Shown: in pieces, positions 45,561-54,229 of the stretch
Layout of the letters: every line of letters starts with the position of its first letter
Position numbering within the stretch: position 1 is the first letter of the stretch
Source of the DNA: Bog-473 sp963717455
Lineage (GTDB): Bacteria > Actinomycetota > Acidimicrobiia > Acidimicrobiales > RAAP-2
Direction: 5' to 3'
DNA length: 64,000 nucleotides
Assembly (NCBI GenBank): GCA_963717455.1
Contig: OY970336.1
Coordinates: 4,402,001-4,466,000 of the forward strand
Translations under genes and position numbers: made by a program
The notes under the pieces: model-generated
Told to the model about the DNA's origin: nothing
Databases searched by the model: none
What the model saw: the letters and a program-made list of their open reading frames with translations, nothing else

Positions 45561-45756
45561 TGCAAGTCCTTCTGTCGAAGCCGCGGGGAGTTTATGACCA
45601 AGATGTCCGACTCGGAGGCGGGTGAGTCCCAGTAGTGCGGTATGGGGCACCCTGGCCCCCGCCGGCCCCCGCCGGCCCCCGTCCCCGGTGGGCCCCGGCG
45701 CGCGGGGGTTTCGTCCCGGTTCCGCGGGGTCCCCTTGCCTTCTCCGACGTAGTCAG

Positions 45757-45830
45757 TGGGCGCTGAGGGACTCGAACCCCCGGCCTGCTGGTTGTAAGCC
45801 AGCTGCTCTAACCAACTGAGCTAAGCGCCC
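45757..45830 (-). tRNA. tRNA-Val (anticodon TAC)
   Basis: On the minus strand the sequence folds as a full cloverleaf: acceptor GGGCGCT/AGCGCCC, D arm with TAGCTCAGTTGGTTAGAGC, anticodon stem GCTGG/CCAGC with loop CTTACAA, and T arm with GGTTCGAGTCCC. Discriminator A; CCA is not encoded. Anticodon TAC reads GUA (Val). It borders the integrase at 45980 and is a probable attachment site. Confidence 0.95.
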
Positions 45831-45979
45831 GAGAAAGGCAACTCTACCTGCTGTTTTTGTCATACTCATCTCACCACCGACTCGGCATGGCGCTGGCAGA
45901 GCAGCTGGTTGCCTTGGTTTCGGAATGCCGAGGCGCTACACCTGGTAGGCCGACCCAGATCGGCACCGTAGGAGAAGAG

Positions 45980-46954
45980 ATGAGCATCACGGATGCTGAG
46001 GTAAACAAGGGCGGCGGGACTCTGGCTGATCGATTTGCAGCGCATTTGGAGACTGTGGCGAGTCCCTCGGACGTTGCACTACTCGTTCGCAGCTTTGAAC
46101 TGTCGCTCCGGGCCGGTAACAAGTCGCCGAAGACCATCAAGAGCTACACCGACACCGTCCGAGGGTTTTGCATGTTCCTCGTCGAACACGGGATGCCAAC
46201 GGACGCCCGCAATCTGACGAGGGAGCATGTCGAGACCTACATCGCCGTGCAGGTCGAGCGGTTCCGACCCAAGACAGCCTCGATCCGGTTCGGGGACCTC
46301 CAACAGTTCTTCAAGTGGGCCGTGGAGGAACGAGAGATGAACTCTTCCCCCATGACCAACATGCGAAGGCCTCATGTTCCTGAGGAGCCGCCTCCGGTGC
46401 TGACCGAGGACGATCTCCGAGCGCTGCTGAAGACGTGCAGCGGCCAGGGATTTGAGGATCGCAGGGATACGGCGATCATCAGGCTTTTTCTGGACTCGGG
46501 AATGCGTCTATCCGAACTGACCGGGCTCAAGGTCGATGACCTGGACCTCGATGTGAGGGTGGCATATGTAATCGGGAAGGGACGACGCCCCCGAGAATGT
46601 GCCTTTGGGGCAAAGTCGGCGCAGGCCCTGGATCGGTATCTGCGCTCTCGGCGTGGTAATCGGCTCGCCCACTCCCCTGCTCTGTGGCTTGGGCGGAAGT
46701 CACCGCTCACCGTCTCAGGCGTCACCCAAATGATTAGAAGACGGGCGAGTGAGGCCGGTATCGGCCACGTAAACCCCCATCGCTTCCGCCACACCTTCGC
46801 CCACTCCTGGCTCTCGGCTGGAGGACAGGAGGGCGACCTCATGCGGCTCGCTGGCTGGCGCTCAAGGGCCATGGTGAACCGGTACGGGGCTAGCGCTGCT
46901 GATGAGCGTGCTCGGAAAGCACATCAGCAAATGTCACTTGGGGACCGCTTGTAA
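45980..46954 (+). CDS. Tyrosine integrase beside tRNA-Val
   Basis: 324 residues from ATG 45980, with GGAGAAG upstream; a longer frame back to 45857 lacks a good start. Core-binding domain: SLRAGNKSPKTIKSYTDTVR. Catalytic Arg in LDSGMRLSELTGLKVDDL, HxxR in NPHRFRHTFAHSWL, and Trp in place of the second His in LAGWRSRAMVNRYGA, a change common in integrases of this group; Tyr is present. It probably mediates integration of the element to its right. It is transcribed away from the tRNA, whose 5' end faces it. Confidence 0.9.
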   Translation: MSITDAEVNKGGGTLADRFAAHLETVASPSDVALLVRSFELSLRAGNKSPKTIKSYTDTVRGFCMFLVEHGMPTDARNLTREHVETYIAVQVERFRPKTASIRFGDLQQFFKWAVEEREMNSSPMTNMRRPHVPEEPPPVLTEDDLRALLKTCSGQGFEDRRDTAIIRLFLDSGMRLSELTGLKVDDLDLDVRVAYVIGKGRRPRECAFGAKSAQALDRYLRSRRGNRLAHSPALWLGRKSPLTVSGVTQMIRRRASEAGIGHVNPHRFRHTFAHSWLSAGGQEGDLMRLAGWRSRAMVNRYGASAADERARKAHQQMSLGDRL

Positions 46955-47102
46955 AGCATGACGATGCGCCGTGGGCGCATGGCGCTATCTTGCTTGTACG
47001 GGTACGACATGGTGCCCGCCGTAGCCCAGCTGGATCTGTCCGGCATGTAGCAACCAAGACGATTCCACCCGAACTGTCCGGGGATAAGACCGAGGAGGTC
47101 TC

Positions 47103-47351
47103 ATGCCCCGTATGACGGAATCCGAGTTAAGTCTGCTTGGACGGCTTGGTGCGCATTCAATGCACGCCCAGCACGACTCACGAAAAACGTCCTTGCCTGG
47201 CCGACAAGCGTTCCTCAGCTCGTTTGAGAAGCAAGCTGATCCCGACGGCACACTCAGCCCTGAAGAGCGTGCTCGGCGTGCCGAACATCTCAAGAAGGCG
47301 CACTTCACCCGGCTGGCCCTGCTGTCCGCACAGAAGAGGCGAAAGGCGTGA
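47103..47351 (+). CDS. Small basic protein of mobile elements, function unknown
   Basis: 82 residues from ATG 47103, with GAGGAGG 6 nt upstream. The C-terminal half is a Lys/Arg-rich helix (RARRAEHLKKAHFTRLALLS) ending in QKRRKA, a pattern I associate with small ORFs near actinobacterial integrases and plasmids; that link is from memory and untested. It could bind nucleic acid. It lies between the integrase and the replication gene. Confidence 0.7.
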   Translation: MPRMTESELSLLGRLGAHSMHAQHDSRKTSLPGRQAFLSSFEKQADPDGTLSPEERARRAEHLKKAHFTRLALLSAQKRRKA

Positions 47352-47598
47352 TTACGAGTCCGGTGGGCTTGTCCCGCTATTCCGTCCACGCATTTACCGT
47401 CGACCTGATTAGCCGCTCTCTTCCTACTTGTACCTCTAATCATGAACGCTGCAACTCTTAATCATGGAATAGAGGGCACACCATCAGCGTCAACGTCTGC
47501 TCCTTTCACTGCTTCTTGTTTGTCTTGGCATGAGTTGGAACCATCTCTTATTCATGCTCATGGGCGAAGGCAAGAACCCAGCCGAAGGCATGGGTTAG

Positions 47599-49263
47599 CC
47601 TCGATCATTCGTCCGACCTCTGGCGCGACCGCTCCGACTTGGTCAATTCGCGGTGGAGAGTTGTTGACGGCCCCGTGAGCGCACAATGGGCGTGAGGGGT
47701 TAGGGGTCCTCGTTCAGTCTCGTCGTGTCACGCCCTGCGGGATCGCTTCGGGGTCGGACGTCTGGACCCGTCGCGCTATGGGAACGCGGCACGTCAGACG
47801 CGTGAAGGCGGTGGCCAGTTCGCTGGCCCAAGGCCAGCTCTCGTCGAGATGGACGATGAGGTCCCGCCCGCGGTGAGCGAGAACCGCGGCGACATGGAGG
47901 ACGCGGTAGCGCATGGTCTTGGGTTCGGCCTTGGCCAGTGCGCCGTCGAAACACGTCATTTGGCTCCAGGCCAACAGTGCGCCGGCGATCAGGCTGACCG
48001 CTACCCAGGCCTCGTTGGCGCAGAAGCCCTCGAAGGGCAGGTTGGAAAGGCCGCAGGCCTTCCAGGCGCGCACGCGGTCCTCGACGCGGGCGTGGCCGCG
48101 GTGGCGCAGCTCGAGCGCCGCGATGTCGGGTCCCTCCGTGTTGGTGATGAAGCAGGTGTGGCGCCACCCGGCGTGCGTGTCGAAGAGGGAGAGCTGGGCG
48201 CCCGGATGGGGACGCTCGCGCCGACAGATCACCCGCATGTCGGCGGGCCAGCCGGCCACCTCGTAGAGATCGCTCAGCTCGATGACCTCGGCGCCCGCTC
48301 GGATCTCCCCTTCGAGCTCACGGGCGCGCACCCAGTCCTCTTCTTGGGCCAAGAGTAGGGCGTCACGCACAGAACCGCTGATGGGGAAGCCAATCGAGTA
48401 GTCGAAGTTGGCCTCTGAGAGGGAGGCGACGAAGCGGTGGGTGGCCCCGGCCGAGTCGGCCCGGACCAAGATGGGGTGGACCACCAGTGCGGGGTCGTCG
48501 CCCTCTTCGTGGCCGAGGGCATACTCAGCGGGCACGGCACGGACGGTCTGTTCGAGCAGTTCAAGGTGGTCGTCGGTGTCGTTGGGGGCGGCGTTTCCCG
48601 GCCGCAGCATGGCGGCCAAGGGCTCCTTGGTGTTGTCGCACCACACGCCCAAGGGGTTGAACCCGAAGCCGTGCTTGTAGGTGGGCGCGGCGTCCTCCTT
48701 CTCCGAATGCACGTCGAGCAGGGTCGAGTCGAAGTCCCAGATCATCGGGCCCTGCGGTGGCTCGGCCGCCCAGACGCGCGCACGGGCCTCCGCCAGGGCC
48801 ACCGGGATGGCCCGCAGCTCGACCGAAGCCGTCGCGTACACGGCCCGCCAGGCCGTGGCCACAGAAGCCACCGGACCGAAGAGATCTTCTTGTTCTTTGA
48901 GCGCGGCGATGTCGGCCAGGCAGTCCGCGCCATCCGCGATGGCGACGGCCAGGTGTGTGAGCACGACACCGGGATCGTGGGTGTGCCAGTTGATCCCGCA
49001 CTCGGCCATGGCCTCCGACATGGCCTCGGTCAACCCGGCGCGATCGGCCAGTTCGGCCAAGAGGGCGGCACCGGCATGGGACACGAGGTTCTTGCCGTCG
49101 GGTATCACTTTGGCGCGACGGACCGAGCGACTAGCGTGCACTTTCAAGGAGCCCTCCGGTTCTGGTTGGAATGTGTGTTCAGCCACAAACATTCTTCCAG
49201 GCGGGAGGGCTTTTTACGTGGACGCGCGCACCGTGTGTTCAGAGGCCGGACGAATTATCAGGG
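47599..49263 (-). mobile_element. IS1380-family insertion sequence, copy 2 (1,665 bp)
   Basis: Same length and same end type as copy 1: left end CCTCGATCATTCGTCCGACC; from the right, inwards, CCCTGATAATTCGTCCGGCC. The 4-bp duplication TTAG is at 47595-47598 and 49264-49267. It interrupts the rep gene at codon 52. Confidence 0.93.
47714..49192 (-). CDS. IS1380-family transposase, copy 2
   Basis: 492 residues, homologous along its whole length to the protein at 32335 (identical N-terminal FEPEPEGSLKVHAS-like stretch with Glu/Gln changes). Catalytic acids in MIWDFDSTLLDVHSEKED, VRADSAGATHRF and HARVEDRVRAWKA. The C-terminus is 21 residues longer because of a one-base difference near the stop. 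Intact frame. Confidence 0.93.
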   Translation of the reverse strand: MFVAEHTFQPEPEGSLKVHASRSVRRAKVIPDGKNLVSHAGAALLAELADRAGLTEAMSEAMAECGINWHTHDPGVVLTHLAVAIADGADCLADIAALKEQEDLFGPVASVATAWRAVYATASVELRAIPVALAEARARVWAAEPPQGPMIWDFDSTLLDVHSEKEDAAPTYKHGFGFNPLGVWCDNTKEPLAAMLRPGNAAPNDTDDHLELLEQTVRAVPAEYALGHEEGDDPALVVHPILVRADSAGATHRFVASLSEANFDYSIGFPISGSVRDALLLAQEEDWVRARELEGEIRAGAEVIELSDLYEVAGWPADMRVICRRERPHPGAQLSLFDTHAGWRHTCFITNTEGPDIAALELRHRGHARVEDRVRAWKACGLSNLPFEGFCANEAWVAVSLIAGALLAWSQMTCFDGALAKAEPKTMRYRVLHVAAVLAHRGRDLIVHLDESWPWASELATAFTRLTCRVPIARRVQTSDPEAIPQGVTRRD

Positions 49264-49949
49264 TTAGGGCCAGAGCCATTACCGCAGCCATCCATCTTTA
49301 ATAGGCCATGTCCATGTAATGCACCCAGACTGGTTGACCCTGTAACCGGAGAGATCCTGTTGTCATGCAGGAGCCGCCTATGCAACTGGTGTAGCAAGAC
49401 AGAGGCAATCAAGATCGCTTTCAAGGTCATGAGAGCCAAGCCAACTCACCAGTTCACCTTGACCATGATCGGTTACACCCTTGAAGAGTGGACAGATAAC
49501 AAGAAGCGGTTCCTACGGAAGCTGAAGAAGGCAGATCCCACTTTTGAGTGGTGGATGTCTGTAGAGGTCTCTCTACAGCACCGGATGCCTCATGTACATG
49601 GCTTTGCCAAGACCGCCCTAACACGGCACCAGTTCCAAGTGGCAGCTAATCGTGCCGGACTAGGCATCTGTGAACTCAAGAAGGTGCCAGCAGATAGGGC
49701 ACGTCTGGCTAAGCACTTTGCCTATCCGATGAAGTCACTGGACGATCCAGAGATCCTTGCTGAGTTTCTTGAGTGGAACGCCAAGGGAACCAAGATCGGC
49801 TTTGAATCTCACAGCCATGGCTTCTTCCAGAAGGCCACCAGTCCGCACAGGATAAGCCCTCAGGCTGTTTCCGCTACTCCTGGTACATCCATACCGACCT
49901 AAGCCCTACAACGCCATACGAGTGATCCTCCTCATAACGAATCAAGGCG

Positions 49950-50030
49950 TCGGCCACTACAGCACAGTCTCGGCGACTGCGGACGCAGCCATTACGACGT
50001 TAGGGATTACGCCGCCAGGATTACAGAGGC
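49950..50030. repeat. Repeat block A: CCACTACAGCACAGT plus GATTAC units
   Basis: CCACTACAGCACAGT at about 49953 is followed by CGGCGA, then ATTACG (49991), GGGATTACGCC (GATTAC at 50005) and GGATTACAG (GATTAC at 50019). The ATTAC copies are spaced 14-15 bp. The same order of elements appears again at 50834-50906. It lies between the rep gene and the ORF at 50098. The rest of 49903-50097 shows nothing coding. Confidence 0.75.
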
Positions 50031-50097
50031 TCGACGCAATGGTGCCGTGTAAATCGGACGACTGCATGAACATTCGGAACAACACGAACTAGATACC

Positions 50098-50745
50098 TTG
50101 GACCAAGTACCTCACGCAGGAGCTGTTAGTCGCTTTCCGGCCCTTGTGTGGGGTCCTTGTCGAAAGCCCAAGAAAGCGACGAAGAAAGCGAGCAAGACAA
50201 TGCCTGTGGTTGGAGCGACAAAGAAAGCGTACAAGCCAGTGAACAAGCCATACCCTGGACTCACACCGTTCGACATAGCAGATGTAGAACAAGACGAGGC
50301 GTACATGACGGACTTAGAAGTGGCAGATCTTGAATCCGAGGTCTACATCCTTTACGCCATGTCGGTTGCGTGGGGCACTAGGGGCCTTGAGGGCGGGACG
50401 GACAGCTGTGCAAGGTGCGACCGTGACTTCCTTAAGTACGGAGGCAGCAGCTTTCGGATGCACCACTTTTTCGCCCTGGACGGTAACGAACACGTTCACA
50501 CGCTTCAAACTGTCGATGACATGCCGGATGTTCCCGACGACGACCCTCCCCCGCACCCGGACCTACTGGCATCACTTGCGGATGACGGTGAGGTCGAAGC
50601 TCAGGAGGAGATCAAGACGATTGCTTTCGGGTTTGGCATCGATGTGGCTCCCTTTGAGACATGGCAGGATGCTGTGGAGGCCATCCTGGATGCCTTCCAA
50701 CGTTCAAAGATGCGCTGCCGTGATGACCCAAGGCATCACCAGTAG
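50098..50745 (+). CDS. Unknown protein of the integrated element
   Basis: 215 residues from TTG 50098; ATG 50200 is a later alternative and would drop the Lys-rich N-terminus (KPKKATKKASK). The middle and C-terminal parts are acidic (PDVPDDDPPPHPD; EEIKTIAFGFGIDVAPFETW) and contain CARCD, a possible half of a metal site. No family recognised. The gene is flanked on both sides by related repeat blocks, so its expression or replication may be controlled by them. Confidence 0.6.
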   Translation: MDQVPHAGAVSRFPALVWGPCRKPKKATKKASKTMPVVGATKKAYKPVNKPYPGLTPFDIADVEQDEAYMTDLEVADLESEVYILYAMSVAWGTRGLEGGTDSCARCDRDFLKYGGSSFRMHHFFALDGNEHVHTLQTVDDMPDVPDDDPPPHPDLLASLADDGEVEAQEEIKTIAFGFGIDVAPFETWQDAVEAILDAFQRSKMRCRDDPRHHQ

Positions 50746-50833
50746 GCCCCTGATTACGTCTATGCCTCTGAACAGCTTGTGAGGTCCCGACGTACCAGCG
50801 GAGGCCTAGAACGCCTCGGGACGAATCACTGAA

Positions 50834-51027
50834 CGTCCACTACAGCACAGTTCGGCGATTACAACGTCATCTATTTAAGCCGTCGGGATTACGCCAACCG
50901 GATTAGAGCGTTCATTTCACCAGCCCGATTACGTCATCGGATTAGAGCCGCCCGATTACGGCCAGTCTTTATGGCACCCGATTACACCGCCGACGATTAC
51001 AGGTCCCTATTGCATGACCGAGATTAC
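50834..51027. repeat. Iteron-like array of GATTAC/GATTAG units
   Basis: CCACTACAGCACAGT at about 50836 is followed by nine units starting at 50857, 50887, 50901, 50927, 50940, 50954, 50980, 50995 and 51022 (seven GATTAC, two GATTAG), and one more at 50752. Spacings are 30, 14, 26, 13, 14, 26, 15 and 27 bp, multiples of roughly 13.5. The stretch 50746-51197 contains no convincing gene. It is probably a replication or control region for the element. Confidence 0.78.
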
Positions 51028-51197
51028 GCATTACATGGCTCATAATTAGTGGCCCAACCATGGCCCGAATGAGCGAAGGCGAGGTAGTAGTGGATAGCGT
51101 TCATCGGGGCACTGAACGATGTTGTGACTTGAGGGCCGGATCTCCGCTGTACCTGGCTATTGAAAGTCAGGAGGTGAGATCTGAATGACCTGGAGTT

Positions 51198-51683
51198 TTA
51201 TGCACAGGTAGTAGTGGATGCGGTTTCGTTACCCTGGCACAGGCCAGGCCCCTGTCCCGAGTTCAGTTCGATCTCAACCGGCGGTGTAACACCACCCAGC
51301 AATGGCATCACAATGCGGTTGTAAGCGGCATACACGTCCTCCTGGAAGCTTCGCCACTGTTCTCGCTCTAATCGTGCGCCCCTGTAATGCCGCTCCGTGA
51401 TGCGGGCTAACTCCTTGACATACGGTTCGGGGAAGAGGCGACGCTTGGCCCTGTGGTAATGGGGATTCATTACGAATGGCGTCGGGGGAAGCAGCTTTAT
51501 CCTCTCCCAATGCAGCGCAGTCCCCCTCGTCCGGCGGAGGGCGGCGGTGAGGTAAGCGATGGGGAGTAACCGGACTTCGCCTTGCGCAGTCATTACTCGT
51601 ACTCCGTTTCGATGTGGCACGTATCCATCTTCGCAAGACCGGGCCTCTCCTCCAAGGCAACTAAGTGACGGGTATCGGGACAT
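51198..51683 (-). CDS. MerR-like helix-turn-helix protein, possible excisionase/regulator
   Basis: Up to 161 residues. The core YLTAALRRTRGTALHWERIK, then LPPTPFVMNPHYHRAKRRLF and EPYVKELARITERHY, is a MerR/excisionase-type winged helix (WE..LLP.TP pattern followed by RRLF). Such proteins in phages and integrative elements control integration or gene expression. The C-terminal 25 residues look less natural. Opposite in direction to its neighbours. Confidence 0.65.
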   Translation of the reverse strand: MSRYPSLSCLGGEARSCEDGYVPHRNGVRVMTAQGEVRLLPIAYLTAALRRTRGTALHWERIKLLPPTPFVMNPHYHRAKRRLFPEPYVKELARITERHYRGARLEREQWRSFQEDVYAAYNRIVMPLLGGVTPPVEIELNSGQGPGLCQGNETASTTTCA

Positions 51684-51820
51684 GTCGGCGTCACGATTTG
51701 GCCTGTTCGCCGCTATAATGGTTCGTGCTTATCAAGACGAGCCGAGACACCTGGGTCTACGACGCTCACCAACCTTCCGGCAACGGCAATCGGTGGTAAT
51801 GCCAGGCGATAAGGAGATAG

Positions 51821-52162
51821 ATGAACACACTGCCTGAATCCGCCACGCCCCAACCTGACTCGGCAACGTCCCGTAGTCCAGGCGAGCCGCCGACGAGTAA
51901 TGCGGTGATTACGCCCATTACTCAGCAGGACTCCAGCAAGAGCACGGCTTATTACTTGGCCCGCCGCCTTTACGTGGTCTTCAATGACCTGGGATTAGGA
52001 CCCCATATCCCTTCCGAGTGGTTGCAACCCGGTCCTGATGGCCTCTCATTCGGCCCTCTGAACGTGCGTGAATCCGACAAGTTCGTCCTGGCGTTAGAGG
52101 ACCTGGCACGAGGTCGTCCGCCCAGCACGACTGTGAGTCCCGATCAGCTTCGGTTGTTCTGA
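51821..52162 (+). CDS. Small element protein, function unknown
   Basis: 113 residues from ATG 51821, after GATAAGGAGATAG (GGAG 7 nt upstream). The N-terminal third is Ser/Pro/Thr-rich; the remainder STAYYLARRLYVVFNDLGLG and SDKFVLALEDLARGRPPS is helical. No family recognised. First of a rightward run of four closely packed genes (51821-53308). Confidence 0.68.
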   Translation: MNTLPESATPQPDSATSRSPGEPPTSNAVITPITQQDSSKSTAYYLARRLYVVFNDLGLGPHIPSEWLQPGPDGLSFGPLNVRESDKFVLALEDLARGRPPSTTVSPDQLRLF

Positions 52163-52174
52163 GAAGGTCGTGTC

Positions 52175-52603
52175 ATGGTCCGCCGCCAGCGACCTGAAAG
52201 ATGCGACCTGTACCTCCCAGGACACCGCAGCCACTGGATTCAACTCCGAAAGGCTTCTGCCGAACGACACAGGTGGGGGAATCTCGTAAGCGTCGATGGC
52301 GACGTAATCACCGTCGCCTATATCGACGGCGTTGGTCATTATCGCAACCATCAAGCGGGGAAACTGCTCGATGTTGCTGCGCCTGGGACCAAGGTCGCCG
52401 TCTGTCAGCGGTACAGGATCCTTCAGGTCGATGCAGAGCATCGAACTGGCAAGTGCTTCTGCATCGCCGACGCAGACGACCCGTGGAGGCCGTGCAGCGA
52501 AGCTCTCAGAGGTCAGATTTCGTTTGAGGATCTTGCCGACCGGCTGAGGGACCGGGGCGGCTTCACGGTGTCTGGTCAACTTCAGGTACGTACACGTGGA
52601 TGA
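52175..52603 (+). CDS. Small element protein, function unknown
   Basis: 142 residues from ATG 52175, after GAGAAGG. A beta-rich middle (NLVSVDGDVITVAYIDGVGH) and two cysteines (CQRY, KCFC) are visible. No family recognised. It overlaps the start of the following membrane-protein gene by 8 nt and starts 12 nt after the previous stop, so the genes form an operon. Confidence 0.68.
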   Translation: MVRRQRPERCDLYLPGHRSHWIQLRKASAERHRWGNLVSVDGDVITVAYIDGVGHYRNHQAGKLLDVAAPGTKVAVCQRYRILQVDAEHRTGKCFCIADADDPWRPCSEALRGQISFEDLADRLRDRGGFTVSGQLQVRTRG

Positions 52604-53198
52604 ACTACCGACTTCTCGCAGGCGGCACCCATTGAGCAAGCGTCGCTACGCCTACCCGATCATCAGCGTCCTGTTCATCAGCGGCATTGTGCTGTGGCAG
52701 GTGAACAAGCACGCCGCCATCTATGCAGGCGTCAGCCTTCTCGTCCTCTTGCTGATTGTCGGTCACAAGTGGAAGCACCCGATAGCCACACCGTTCGCAC
52801 GGCTCAGCCTGACCGCAGGTGTCGCTTGTTTGGTGGTGAACAGTGTGTTGAATGCAGGTCCGCACCCCCAACCTACGCCGCTGGGTTGGTCAGGCGAGGC
52901 TTGCGTGGCTGTGGCACTGCTCACTCCACTCCTCGCTGCCCTCTTTAGGCTCCTCCACCGCTGTTTTCGGGAGGTCATGGACTGTGTTTGGGTAGTGCGC
53001 CGAGGAGTCCTCAGCCCAATACAGGTGCGGCAGGAGTTCATCGAAACGGTGGGCCGGGAGCCGACCATCGCAGAGGTTCATGACCTTTACGAAATGATCA
53101 AGAGCGAGTACAACCACGCCATCCTCACGCTCGGCGGGATTGTTGCTGCTGGGTACATCTTCAACCGTGGGGTCAAGGGAAAGGGGTTGTTCTCATGA
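52596..53198 (+). CDS. Multi-pass membrane protein of the integrated element
   Basis: 200 residues from ATG 52596. Membrane segments: YPIISVLFISGIVLW, AIYAGVSLLVLLLIVG, LTAGVACLVVNSVLN and ACVAVALLTPLLAALFRLL, with a short one at the C-terminus (AILTLGGIVAAGYIF). Between the last two is a soluble stretch (REPTIAEVHDLYEMIKSEYN). No family recognised. Translationally coupled to both neighbours; such a membrane protein in a Rep-carrying element could serve transfer or virion morphogenesis, but nothing proves it. Confidence 0.7.
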   Translation: MDELPTSRRRHPLSKRRYAYPIISVLFISGIVLWQVNKHAAIYAGVSLLVLLLIVGHKWKHPIATPFARLSLTAGVACLVVNSVLNAGPHPQPTPLGWSGEACVAVALLTPLLAALFRLLHRCFREVMDCVWVVRRGVLSPIQVRQEFIETVGREPTIAEVHDLYEMIKSEYNHAILTLGGIVAAGYIFNRGVKGKGLFS

Positions 53199-53308
53199 TG
53201 ACTACCATCATCGTCCGCATCAACCCGGGCAAGACCAATGACGGCGGTGGGCATGCAGCCCAAAGTGCGGCAGGCGTTACGCTGACCCAGCCCATCAGGA
53301 CTGGCTGA
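53195..53308 (+). CDS. Very short protein, possibly frameshifted
   Basis: 37 residues (MMTTIIVRINPGKTNDGGGH...), start overlapping the upstream stop as ATGA. Near 53300 a second frame becomes protein-like, DWLNAGILLGGAVLGARATK, ending at TAG about 53371. One base change would join them into a roughly 58-residue protein with a C-terminal membrane helix. I cannot tell which form is real. Confidence 0.5.
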   Translation: MMTTIIVRINPGKTNDGGGHAAQSAAGVTLTQPIRTG

Positions 53309-53386
53309 ACGCAGGCATCTTGCTAGGCGGTGCGGTACTGGGCGCTCGGGCGACTAAGGGCAAGCGCTTCCCGTAGCGGGCAGCCA

Positions 53387-54229
53387 TCAGCTTGCTTCTC
53401 CCGCCACACACCCGGCCATGAACTGGGCAGCCAATGCAGGGTCCTCGGAAATGGGAGTAACGTAGCTGGTCAAGAGGTCTGTGCAGTACTTCTGTATCTG
53501 GCTGGGAGAATCGCCTTTGAAGGTAGCTTGACCCGCTTGATACCCCGACTGATAAGCCGCTTGCGGTGAAATCGTCGTGGTTGTCGTAGGTGGAATCGTT
53601 GTTGTTGTCGTAGGTGGAATCGTCGTTGTTGTCGTGGTGAAATCGCCGCTCTTGTCGTCGTATTGACCGTGTTTCCGGTGCCACCCGTGCCAGAGTCCCC
53701 GGAGGCTCCGGCGGCCCCCGAGTTGCCCGTGTTTCCCGTAGATCCGGTGGTGCCGCCCCCGTTGACGTACGCATTGATGCAGTCATTGACGAACGCTGTG
53801 ACGGTCATGGCGTTTTGCTCGTCTGCCTGGGTGGTGCACGTGTTCTCAGCGAGGCCAACGTCGGCGTTCTCCTGGTACAGCTTGTGGCCAAGGGCGTCGG
53901 CGGCAGACTCGCCAGGTGCAGTGGTGCCGCCTTTGTCGCTGCTTACTCCGAGGATGATGCCAGCGATGACCAAGAACGACTGTGGCCCCCACAGGCCACA
54001 ACCACTTCCGGGTCTTCTTTACCGAAGCAACTTCATTCGACGAGACCATCGTGTTGGATGCAGTCGCCGATCTGTGCCTTCGATATGCCCCGGCACGCTC
54101 TGTCCCGATGGCACCGGAGTCTCGATGAGTGATCGACCGCATTCGCCGCAAAACGACCTCCTGTGACGGCCTCGGCTCCGCAGCTAGGGCAGAAGCGGTG
54201 TCGTTGGATTCAATCTCGTTGTCAGTCAT
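53387..54229 (-). pseudogene. Decayed gene: zinc ribbon, membrane helix, Gly-Asn-Ser/Thr and Thr-rich linkers
   Basis: ATG 54229 overlaps the stop of the RDD gene. Read through several one-base shifts, the product is: MTDNEIESND, zinc ribbon half FCPSCGAEAVTGGRF, second half CGECGRSLIE, membrane helix (PVGATVV and LVIAGIILGVSSDK), a domain ESAADALGHKLYQENADVGL with two Cys, a low-complexity GSTGNTGNSGAAGASGDSG, a TTTTTTIPPTTTTTIPP linker, and a C-terminal domain ending FMAGCVAGEAS. At least four frame changes are needed. It cannot make a full protein as written. Confidence 0.7.

Larger units (their letters stand above)
47442..49902 (+). pseudogene. HUH-type rolling-circle replication initiator gene split by IS1380
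   Basis: ATG 47442 (MNAATLNHGIEGTPSAS) runs to 47598, where the IS interrupts it. The frame continues from 49268 to 49902. Removing the IS and one TTAG gives 792 nt, a 263-residue protein. It contains Cys pairs PCPCNAPRL and LSCRSRLCNWCSK, the HUH motif HRMPHVHGFAK, and a Tyr in AKHFAYPMKSLDD that may be the nicking residue. This matches Rep proteins of small plasmids or filamentous/ssDNA phages. GATTAC/GATTAG repeats lie upstream and downstream. Confidence 0.8.

Noticed and set aside
45650..45690. GCCGGCCCCC tandem triplet as a transcription terminator
   Set aside because: There is no hairpin followed by a T-run; it looks like simple GC-rich repetition.
49171..49902. A rep gene starting inside IS1380 copy 2
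   Set aside because: The first 30 residues are the IS end. The true N-terminus is on the other side of the element at 47442.
50746..51197. CRISPR array
   Set aside because: The repeated unit is only 6-11 bp, spacers would be 7-24 bp, and no cas gene is present; the pattern is iteron-like.
51821..53308. Filamentous phage (inovirus) morphogenesis module
   Set aside because: Small genes, a membrane protein and an HUH Rep would suit an inovirus, but no Zot-like ATPase with a Walker A motif is found, so the claim is not supported.
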